In this document: in pieces, positions 35,192 to 42,729 of the stretch | Layout of the letters: each line of letters begins with the position of its first letter | Numbering within the stretch: position 1 is the stretch's first letter | Assembly (NCBI RefSeq): GCF_023100805.1 | Contig: NZ_CP095855.1 | Coordinates: forward strand, 7,853,001-7,917,000 | Source of the DNA: Chitinophaga filiformis | Lineage (GTDB): Bacteria > Bacteroidota > Bacteroidia > Chitinophagales > Chitinophagaceae | Direction: 5' to 3' | Length of the DNA stretch: 64,000 bases | Notes under the pieces: model-generated | Database searches by the model: none | The model's input: only the letters and a program-made list of their open reading frames with translations | What the model was told of the DNA's origin: nothing | Made by a program: the position numbers and the translations under genes

Positions 35192-35821
35192 TTATATTCC
35201 CTCTTCCATCTGTCCTTCCGGCGTCACCACATCGATCTTGTCTATCAATAGGCGGTCTCCCTGGATCACAAAATCGATCCGTAGCGTATAGACGATGGTC
35301 ACATCTATGGATGCCCCATTCTCGGTTTCGGTATAATTCGAGAATGTAGCCTGGCTGAAATTGGAGATATCCTCCTCATATTCCTGGCTCAGCAGGATAA
35401 GATCGGCATCAAACCCGTAAGGGGTGGCCGTTCGCACACTATCCTTACGGATCCTGGCTGCACAAAGCTGGAAATAAGCATTTTTATCCTCTATATAATC
35501 GTGGGTAAATATGCCCGCATTGGCTAAAATTTGGAGATAAGCCGCCGTGCTGTCAAAATTGACGGCATACCGGCCAGTGTCTTCCACTCCGGAATTGTCC
35601 ACCAACTGGATGTCCACCAGGGAATCCACCCGGGTAGTGTACCAGTCGAAGAACCCGCGCACCTTTTCTTCCAGAACCTGCTGACTAAGCGCCGGACTCA
35701 CCGTACCATTGAAGTATGCACTGGCTAAAGGGGTATCCTGATCTCTGTGAAAACCGAAAAGACCACATGCGCTGATGGTCATGGCAATCCCAAGCAGGAA
35801 GAGGTTTCGTTCTCTTTTCAT
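35192..35821 (-). CDS. Hypothetical lipoprotein
   Basis: The 209-residue product has a basic N-terminus and a lipobox (LFLLGIAMTISAC, lipidation Cys at 19). The mature part begins with a helical segment (VLEEKVRGFFDWYTTRVDSL) and ends with an alternating strand pattern (ASIDVTIVYTLRIDFVIQGDRLLIDKIDVV), as in small periplasmic domains of the cystatin/NTF2-like type. I do not recognise the family with confidence. It follows a TPR gene after 86 bases and precedes the hairpin repeat. Confidence 0.72.
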   Translation of the reverse strand: MKRERNLFLLGIAMTISACGLFGFHRDQDTPLASAYFNGTVSPALSQQVLEEKVRGFFDWYTTRVDSLVDIQLVDNSGVEDTGRYAVNFDSTAAYLQILANAGIFTHDYIEDKNAYFQLCAARIRKDSVRTATPYGFDADLILLSQEYEEDISNFSQATFSNYTETENGASIDVTIVYTLRIDFVIQGDRLLIDKIDVVTPEGQMEEGI

Positions 35822-35907
35822 TATCAGATATGGTATAAATAGCTATTATGTTCCTGCTATCCCTCCTGATGCAACTTAACAATAACCGTCGGATAACTAC
35901 GGTACGG

Positions 35908-37077
35908 CTATTTTTCCGACTTCTTTATTGCATCCTGCAGGATCATCCGTGTGCGTACGAAAGCATTCGCCCCTGTAATGTTGATCCTGTTCTCTTTGAA
36001 CCATTTCATAAAATCGGTCCATTCCTGTCTATGTTCACTCCTCCATTCTTCAAATACCTTTTCGTCACCCCAGCCCAGTATCCAGTAGTTATAAGCCCCC
36101 AGGTAACCTGCCTCTTTCACCTTCCGCTGGAAATCGAAAAGGACCACCGGGTAACTCGTATCACGTCCATCCTGCGCATATATGTCCAGGAATCTGGTCC
36201 TGATACGGTTCAGGGATTCCAGGTTGATCATCTTCTCTCCTATGATCGACTTTACCAAAGTCATTTCGTATGCTCCGTTCGCAAAGGAATTTCCCATTGA
36301 TGCCATTACCTGTTCGGCCAGGGCACTGGCCAGGGAACTCACCTGCTTCTTTTTACTCTGGCTGGCATCCAGATAGATTGTATTGTTCTGTTTAGCGAAA
36401 CTTACAGCCGCACTGGTATCGGTCCCAAATTTAATCTCTCCTTTGTAAGTATAATACAAAAGTTTGCTGATTTCTTCCGTACGTTTAGATCCACGTTCAA
36501 TATTCATAAAGATCTCTCCATAGATCATTCCCCATACTTCCTGGTCAGAATCAAAAAAGATCTTCGCTGCCCTGTAATAGTTGGACGGATACATCGGCGC
36601 TGCCTGTATACCCTTTTCAAAAAATCCCAGGGCTGCATTATGATCGTTCCTCCTTATCTCCATCACGCCCCGCTCCAGATACAGATTACCTTCTTCCGGG
36701 AATTTTTTAATGCCTTCATCATAAATGTCGATGGCTTTTTCCGGTTTCCCCATTTCATCGAACGTATTTCCCATCATGGCATATACTCTGCCTGTTGCCT
36801 GTTTCTTCTTCACCAGTTCTTTTAACAGCTTCATAGCTCCCTCAAAGTTCTTTTGCTGGTATTGGGCTAACGCCATTTCATACACTATTTCGGGTTCAGC
36901 CGGGTCAAGCTTACGGGCTTCTTCAAGTAATGCAATGGACTCAGCCAGTTTACCATCGTCCATCAGCTGAATGGCTTCATTCTTTTTGGCGAGGGCCTTT
37001 TCCTTGTCGGTGGTCTGGGCATTTGCTACAGAAACAGTAAAGCAACTTATTACCATCAGGGGTAGTAGTATTCGCAT
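35908..37077 (-). CDS. Exported tetratricopeptide-repeat protein
   Basis: The 389-residue product has a signal peptide (MRILLPLMVISCFTVSVANAQ). At least four TPR-like units follow in residues 25-190, for example AIQLMDDGKLAESIALLEEARKLDPAEPE, VYEMALAQYQQKNFEGAMKLL and YAMMGNTFDEMGKPEKAIDIYDEGIKKFPEEG. The C-terminal half is a helical region without obvious repeats, with YNYWILGWGDEKVFEEWRSEHRQEW. It is presumably a periplasmic scaffold; the partner is unknown. Confidence 0.83.
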   Translation of the reverse strand: MRILLPLMVISCFTVSVANAQTTDKEKALAKKNEAIQLMDDGKLAESIALLEEARKLDPAEPEIVYEMALAQYQQKNFEGAMKLLKELVKKKQATGRVYAMMGNTFDEMGKPEKAIDIYDEGIKKFPEEGNLYLERGVMEIRRNDHNAALGFFEKGIQAAPMYPSNYYRAAKIFFDSDQEVWGMIYGEIFMNIERGSKRTEEISKLLYYTYKGEIKFGTDTSAAVSFAKQNNTIYLDASQSKKKQVSSLASALAEQVMASMGNSFANGAYEMTLVKSIIGEKMINLESLNRIRTRFLDIYAQDGRDTSYPVVLFDFQRKVKEAGYLGAYNYWILGWGDEKVFEEWRSEHRQEWTDFMKWFKENRINITGANAFVRTRMILQDAIKKSEK

Positions 37078-37166
37078 AAATAGGTATTGAGATTGTCCCT
37101 TATAATGTAATAAAGATAAATATTTATTATTTGAAGAGACGCAGCGCTTAAAGGATTAAGAATACT

Positions 37167-37832
37167 TTAACGAGGGGTATTTTGTGATAGCTTTCCGCTA
37201 ACATATTTATTGCCGCGGATAATAAAACGATAGGGCAACAATGCATCTGCTCCCGCATAGTCCACACCTATCCGGGGAGTAGCAATGATATCAGCCCTGG
37301 ACGGTGTAAAACCATCTGAGGCAAGATAAAATTCATCCCCCAACAGGGATTCACCTGTGTGGTTTAAAGTGATCCCCAATGCTTTTGATACATTTCCCGG
37401 CCCCCTGGTTAAAGTGAAATCTGCCACTTGCTTTCCGGTACGGCGCAGCATAAGGGGTACACCTGCTATAGGTTCCGCCCCCCTGATCAGAATGGCATGC
37501 GGGATGTCCGCTTTATTGGTGACAATATTGAATAACTGATGGATACCATAGATCAGGTAAACATATGCTACACCGGCTTCACCGAACATGACCTCCGTCC
37601 GGGCAGTACGCCTGCCACCATAAGCATGGGAAGCCCTGTCTATGACACCGGCATAGGCCTCCGTTTCTACGATGCGCGCAGACGTAAGTTCACCGTTGAA
37701 CTTTGTTACGATGATCTTCCCCAGTAATTCACGTGCAATCTTTAGAACGTCAGGACGGTTATAGAAACCGGATGATAATTTCTGATAAGCGATGGTATCC
37801 AAATTATTAGTATAACGGCCTCCGTTAAACAA
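37167..37832 (-). CDS. 3-methyladenine DNA glycosylase, AAG/MPG type
   Basis: The enzyme removes alkylated and deaminated purines from DNA in base excision repair. The product of up to 221 residues has FYNRPDVLKIARELLGKII, the catalytic VETEAYAG (E58 as probable catalytic base), RTEVMFGEAGVAYVYLIYGIHQLFNIV and TRGPGNVSKALGI, all typical of the family. The start is unusual: the best upstream start is a TTG at 37832 that overlaps the end of the preceding gene by eight bases, and no ATG or GTG precedes the conserved part. A second TTG at 37802 is possible. Confidence 0.88.
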   Translation of the reverse strand: MFNGGRYTNNLDTIAYQKLSSGFYNRPDVLKIARELLGKIIVTKFNGELTSARIVETEAYAGVIDRASHAYGGRRTARTEVMFGEAGVAYVYLIYGIHQLFNIVTNKADIPHAILIRGAEPIAGVPLMLRRTGKQVADFTLTRGPGNVSKALGITLNHTGESLLGDEFYLASDGFTPSRADIIATPRIGVDYAGADALLPYRFIIRGNKYVSGKLSQNTPR

Positions 37833-38391
37833 TCTTTAAACGGGGTTCCAGCAATGTATAGATCTTGTTCAACACAGGCACCAGGCTTTCAAAATCAAAA
37901 TCTTCCCTGAAGGAATCAGTATCTGACGACCACAGGAAAAGATCGGCGCATATCTCTATGTATTCCTTTACAATGTCGCTGTCAAGAAGCGCCAGTAGTT
38001 CGTCTGCATGTTCCTGCAGTGCGTAGTCCTTCACTACTCCCAGCGCGCCATAGATCTCGTACAATAACGGATCATCATCGGCCTCCAATTCTTCCGCCTT
38101 CAGGGAGGAAAAATCAAAGCCCGTATATGCGGTATCAGTTTCATTGATCTCTTTCCCCCATGCCTGCAGATTAGGGGTATCGAATGTAACAATACCTTCT
38201 TCAATACCTTTCCTTAAAGAAGGAAGGTCAGCATATAAACAGATCCTGCCATCTTTATCTGTCAGCAATCTGACAGCGTCATTGCCTGACGCATCGGCGC
38301 CAGAAACGGTGTAATAAGTTTCGTCGTTATAAGTTACCTGCAATAAATACTTCTTGTATTTCTCGGAGGCTGCATCATAAAATTCTTCCAT
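37825..38391 (-). CDS. Hypothetical acidic protein
   Basis: The 188-residue cytoplasmic protein is rich in Asp and Glu and lacks a signal peptide. It starts MEEFYDAASEKYKKYLLQVTYNDETYYTV and has an internal stretch VRLLTDKDGRICLYADLPSLRKGIE that looks like an alpha/beta unit, followed by helices. I do not recognise a family. It overlaps the DNA glycosylase gene by eight bases, so the two are very likely co-expressed. Confidence 0.75.
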   Translation of the reverse strand: MEEFYDAASEKYKKYLLQVTYNDETYYTVSGADASGNDAVRLLTDKDGRICLYADLPSLRKGIEEGIVTFDTPNLQAWGKEINETDTAYTGFDFSSLKAEELEADDDPLLYEIYGALGVVKDYALQEHADELLALLDSDIVKEYIEICADLFLWSSDTDSFREDFDFESLVPVLNKIYTLLEPRLKIV

Positions 38392-38430
38392 ATTAACTTT
38401 GTTATTCTTCTAAGGTACTAAAATAAAAAA

Positions 38431-38455
38431 ACCGCCCCACATAACATGAGGCGGT
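38431..38455 (-). terminator. Terminator after the M14 gene
   Basis: ACCGCC (38431-38436) pairs with GGCGGT (38450-38455); on the minus strand the hairpin is followed by a T-rich tail. It lies 25 bases after the stop codon of the last gene of the peptidase locus and marks its 3' end. Confidence 0.75.
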
Positions 38456-38479
38456 CTTTTTCATCGAGCCACTTATCCC

Positions 38480-41260
38480 CTACCTAATTCCGTATAATCC
38501 ATTGAACAATAGCTTAAAAGTGCCGTGCGACTGTGCTCTGAAAGTAATTTCCGGACCAAAGGCATATAATTTCCCCTTGCCCACCGGCGCCTCAAATGCG
38601 GCCACCCCATCCTTAAGATAGGATTGCCCCCAGGCCCAGCCACTGCGTAAAGGCCTATCTGTAGCAAACCAGGCCACGGGGCGTACACCTTTTGCTTCGG
38701 CATCGCTGTCCAGCTTAAATACAGGGCTGTTATCGAAATTGACATCTCCTACCGAAGGCATTCCCCAGGCCGCCATGCGGGTGCTGTCAAAAGCCACCTG
38801 CAGGATGCTTCCGGGCACAAAATATTTAGTACCAGGCAGCGACTGCTCCTTACCGTCTTTCCCCTTTTCCACCAGGGCATTGTGTACAGGGAGGCCCAGG
38901 TGATAAGCCAGATTGGTACTTGTACCAATGGTGATAATGGTACCACCTGCCTCCAGGAATTCCTTCAGTTTTGGAACCGAGGTATCCTTTGTGATCCACC
39001 CTAATGTATGACGGTACTGCTCCGGGATCTCTTCCGGAGCAGGCGGCGTCTGTCTGAAACCATAACGGTTGCCTTCCTCTCCTGAAACGGGAGGAATAGC
39101 CCTGGTCACAAACACGATCACATCGTATTGTTTCTTCAGGTCACCCGCATCAATATCTTTCGGGTATACCAGTTTGAAAGGGAAATGATATTGTTCCATC
39201 ATCCAGCGGATCCAGCCGGAAGGCATGGAACCGCCATAGGTATCCCACAGTGCAATGCGCAGGGGCCTTGTTTCTACCGCCCCTTTAGGACGTTTGCTCA
39301 CAGGTTTTGTGACCACACCCAGTTGAGTGGCTGCTGTCTTTAATATGCCATTGGCCTGTGCCCCTGCCGGCACAAAGAAAGTGCCTGGCGCTACACCTGC
39401 TGCAGCCTCCGGCAGCCGGTACACCTTCACACCTGCATTCATCAGGTCATTCACCGCAATGAAGGCGTTATTCACATAAGGGCTCAGCAGGTAACCGCCG
39501 CTTGCTGCAGGTGTAAATGGCGCCATCACCGGCGACTGCAGTTCGCCATAAGGCAGTTGCTGGAAGGGACCGCTGAAATTGTCCAGGATGCGGTCAAACT
39601 TTACGCCCATCTGGAAAGCCAGCGTCCATCCTGCCGCATCATAAGGACGGACAGGAGGACCACCGGGATATTGGAAGTCATTAGGATGATCCTGTGGTTC
39701 GAACATGTCCAGCACATGCGGTCGGAAAGCCTGATTAGTACGTACAATATAGGAGTTGGCCGGATACTGCTTTCCTCCTACAGTAAATGGCGCGGTGGCC
39801 TTCTGTACGGAAATACCGGCCTTGATCAGTGCATTGATAAATTTCACCGCTGTGGCAAAATCCGGCTGGTCCGCCGGCACAATATAACCACGGGGATCCC
39901 TTTCTGCCGGATTCTTATACACCGCATCGTAGTACTGCATAGAGATATTACTCCCTCTTTTCGTCCATCCATAGGGGTCACTGCCATCATCCTTAGTAGT
40001 ATCATTCTTATCTTTCTTATAGGCTGCAGTAATCGCTTCTGCCCGTTTGGGAGATAAGGTCCAGGAATCAGTATTCCCCTTGTCTATCGCATTCTTACCC
40101 ATCTTGTAAATATTGTACAGGACCTCATCCCGCTGGCGGGCTGCATAGTCGAGCACTGCATAGTTCAGCGATACAGAATAATCAATGGACGTTCTGAAGC
40201 GCCAGTCTGCTGTTGGCTTTACAGGATTGGGTGTGGCGCCGTTCGGGATCAGGCGCTGTGGCACCACAGGTATCTTTTCGGGAGTAGGATTTCCAATGAT
40301 CTCCGTGAGCAATCCTATCATATTGTGATACTGTGTTGTAGTACGCAAACCGCCGTTATACCAGGTTGAAAAACTGGATCCGTTCAGACGTGTATAGCCG
40401 GGTTTATCTTCTGCATTCAACCTGTTGTACATTGCTGCACCCAGTGCGTCGATACCGGTGATCATCAGCGGATCAAAAAAATAGTTGAATGGGTCGCGGT
40501 ACGGAGGCCCTGCCAACACAGAACCTTCCGGGCCACGTTGGTGATGATTGTACATGATCTGCGGCATCCATTCCAGGAACAGTTGCTTCCCCATATTGAC
40601 GCTTTCTTTCATGTTCATGATATAGAAATCACGATTGTTGTCGTGCCCTATATATTTCTGGTACAGCACCGGCAGTTGTTCTGTTGAACGTTTCAGGGTG
40701 TCTGCATTACGCATGTACCAGTTACTGGTAAGTTCCTGTCCGTCGGGATTAGCATGTGTCAGCAGTACGATCACATTATCCAGTATCCGCCTCGTCTCTG
40801 CATCATTACGGCTGATGAGCTGCCAGGCTGTTTCTATGAGCTGATGTGCGCCCACTACTTCTGTGGCGTGCAGCCCGCCATCTATCCATACTACCGCTTT
40901 CCCTTCGTCGGCCATATCATGCGCCTGCTGCGGCGTAATGCCTTCCGCCCTTGCCAGCCGCCGGGAGATCTGTTTGTAATGGTCCAGCTGTTTGAGGTTG
41001 GCAGGTGAAGAGATGATCAGCATGTACTGATGGCGCCCTTCTTCTGTCAGGCCGATATCCACCAGTTTTGCCCTGTCGGAGGTGGCAGCCAGCTTTTCGA
41101 AATAGGCAGCTGTTTGCGTATAGGTGGCCAGTTTATAATCATCTCCGATATTAAATCCGAAGTGTTCTTTAGGTGATGGCACAGTCTGGGCCTGTAACTG
41201 TGATGTGCAGCAGATGCCTGCCACCAACAGCCAGCCCGGTAAGGTAAGTCTCATAAGCAT
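38480..41260 (-). CDS. Secreted M14-family zinc carboxypeptidase, paralogue 1
   Basis: M14 enzymes cleave C-terminal residues from peptides with one zinc ion. The 926-residue protein has a signal peptide (LPGWLLVAGICCTSQLQAQ). The zinc pair HATE (H131, E134), the substrate-binding HDNNRDF (NNR at 208-210), the third ligand region MYNHHQRGP (H239/H240) and a probable catalytic Glu in GLLTEIIG (E320) are all present. A long C-terminal region (about 560-926) contains LWDTYGGSMPSGWIRWMMEQYHF, which looks like a class I amidotransferase-like module. It is the last gene of the locus, and its ATG overlaps the stop codon of the M20 gene by one base. Confidence 0.88.
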   Translation of the reverse strand: MLMRLTLPGWLLVAGICCTSQLQAQTVPSPKEHFGFNIGDDYKLATYTQTAAYFEKLAATSDRAKLVDIGLTEEGRHQYMLIISSPANLKQLDHYKQISRRLARAEGITPQQAHDMADEGKAVVWIDGGLHATEVVGAHQLIETAWQLISRNDAETRRILDNVIVLLTHANPDGQELTSNWYMRNADTLKRSTEQLPVLYQKYIGHDNNRDFYIMNMKESVNMGKQLFLEWMPQIMYNHHQRGPEGSVLAGPPYRDPFNYFFDPLMITGIDALGAAMYNRLNAEDKPGYTRLNGSSFSTWYNGGLRTTTQYHNMIGLLTEIIGNPTPEKIPVVPQRLIPNGATPNPVKPTADWRFRTSIDYSVSLNYAVLDYAARQRDEVLYNIYKMGKNAIDKGNTDSWTLSPKRAEAITAAYKKDKNDTTKDDGSDPYGWTKRGSNISMQYYDAVYKNPAERDPRGYIVPADQPDFATAVKFINALIKAGISVQKATAPFTVGGKQYPANSYIVRTNQAFRPHVLDMFEPQDHPNDFQYPGGPPVRPYDAAGWTLAFQMGVKFDRILDNFSGPFQQLPYGELQSPVMAPFTPAASGGYLLSPYVNNAFIAVNDLMNAGVKVYRLPEAAAGVAPGTFFVPAGAQANGILKTAATQLGVVTKPVSKRPKGAVETRPLRIALWDTYGGSMPSGWIRWMMEQYHFPFKLVYPKDIDAGDLKKQYDVIVFVTRAIPPVSGEEGNRYGFRQTPPAPEEIPEQYRHTLGWITKDTSVPKLKEFLEAGGTIITIGTSTNLAYHLGLPVHNALVEKGKDGKEQSLPGTKYFVPGSILQVAFDSTRMAAWGMPSVGDVNFDNSPVFKLDSDAEAKGVRPVAWFATDRPLRSGWAWGQSYLKDGVAAFEAPVGKGKLYAFGPEITFRAQSHGTFKLLFNGLYGIR

Positions 41261-42729
41261 TATTTTTTGCGATAGTCCAATGCCGGGGCACGGTTACCCA
41301 GCATGGCCTCATATTTGAAAGAAGGTCCCTGCCGTTTTTTGAGTTCCGCTTTTGCAGTTGCTAAAGCAGCAGGATCGTTGAACAGGTCATAGGCGGTGAA
41401 TGCAATTGTCTTTGCTGCCACCATCATTCCCTTGGCGCCGATACTGCTGCCTGCGGCAGCTACATTCTGCCAGCTATGGCCCGAAGAACCAGGTACAAAG
41501 GTAGCGGTAGAAATACCAGCTGTTGGCGTTACCCAGCTGACATCTGCTACATCGGAAGAACCGATGGCATCATGTTTATCTGATATAAAGGGCCGTATGG
41601 TAGCACTTGCCGTATCGAGGTCGGGCAACTTTGATCTATCGATCAGTGTTGACTGGATCCTCTTTGCAAATTCTCTTTCTTCGGATGTATAGGTAAAACC
41701 TCCCACCTGCCGCAGATTGCTATCCATAATCTTTGACAGCGTTTCATTAGGCAGCATATTATATACGCCTCCTATCACTTCATAATCCATCCTGGTACCT
41801 GTTCCCATCGCTGCGCCTTCGGCCGCTTTTACCAGTCTCTCCCATACATCTTTTACTACCTGCATGTCCGGATGGCGTACATAGTAATATACTTCTGCAA
41901 AAGCAGGTACTACATTGGGCGCATCGCCTCCTTTCGTGATCACGTAGTGAATACGTGTTTCCTGGGGAATATGCTCGCGCATCATGTTCACCATATAGTC
42001 CATCGCCTCTACTCCGTCCAGTGCAGAACGTCCTTTTTCAGGTGCGCCCGCCGCATGTGCCGCGACTCCATAAAAGCGGAACTTTGCATTCTTGTTGGAC
42101 AACCAGGGAAAGATCGTGGCAGAGTTGTCATTGCCCGGATGCCAGTGTAATACCGCATCCACATCATTAAACATCCCTTCCCTTACCATATATACTTTAC
42201 CGGAGCCGCCTTCTTCTGCAGGACATCCATATACGCGAATGGTACCTTTGCCGTTATGTTCTTTCAACCAGTTCTTCACACTGACAGCTGCTGCTACCGA
42301 AGCAGTCCCGAACAGGTTGTGTCCACAGCCATGCCCGGCGCCTCCTTCCTGTATTGCTTTCTGCCGGGGCTCTGCCACCTGCGACAACCCCGGTAATGCG
42401 TCATACTCGGCCAGAATGCCGATCACAGGTTGCCCGCTGCCATAAGTGGCAACAAAGGCTGTCGGGATACCCGCTATCCCCGCTTTCACGGTAAATCCTT
42501 CCTGCTGCAATGTTGATTGCAGCAAGGCGGAACTTTTTTCCTCCTGGTATCCAACTTCTGCATATCCCCATATCTTCTTTGCAATATCTGCATATGCAGG
42601 CGCCTGTTGGTCCAGGTACGCCTCAATGGCCTTCTTATCCTTATTCGGTGAAAGCGTCTTCTTATCCTTGCTCTGTGCAATGGTCAATGCCGGCAGGCAA
42701 CAAAGGATTGGTATGATCAGTCTTCTCAT
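41260..42729 (-). CDS. Secreted M20-family amidohydrolase, AbgB-like
   Basis: The 489-residue protein has a signal peptide (MRRLIIPILCCLPALTIAQ) and the M20D fold. ILAEYDALPGLS, GGAGHGCGHNLFG (metal-binding Cys and His), YGCPAEEGGSGK (catalytic and metal Glu residues) and HWHPGNDNSA are visible. The closest type by pattern is AbgB, the aminobenzoyl-glutamate hydrolase subunit; related enzymes remove N-acyl groups or cleave carnosine-like amides. Secretion to the periplasm sets it apart from cytoplasmic AbgB. Its start overlaps the stop codon of the second M14 gene by four bases (ATGA), which indicates translational coupling. Confidence 0.87.
   Translation of the reverse strand: MRRLIIPILCCLPALTIAQSKDKKTLSPNKDKKAIEAYLDQQAPAYADIAKKIWGYAEVGYQEEKSSALLQSTLQQEGFTVKAGIAGIPTAFVATYGSGQPVIGILAEYDALPGLSQVAEPRQKAIQEGGAGHGCGHNLFGTASVAAAVSVKNWLKEHNGKGTIRVYGCPAEEGGSGKVYMVREGMFNDVDAVLHWHPGNDNSATIFPWLSNKNAKFRFYGVAAHAAGAPEKGRSALDGVEAMDYMVNMMREHIPQETRIHYVITKGGDAPNVVPAFAEVYYYVRHPDMQVVKDVWERLVKAAEGAAMGTGTRMDYEVIGGVYNMLPNETLSKIMDSNLRQVGGFTYTSEEREFAKRIQSTLIDRSKLPDLDTASATIRPFISDKHDAIGSSDVADVSWVTPTAGISTATFVPGSSGHSWQNVAAAGSSIGAKGMMVAAKTIAFTAYDLFNDPAALATAKAELKKRQGPSFKYEAMLGNRAPALDYRKK

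Noticed and set aside
34948..35349. Open frame of 133 codons on the plus strand over the hairpin repeat
   Set aside because: It is made of repeat sequence and the antisense end of a lipoprotein gene, with no independent coding evidence.
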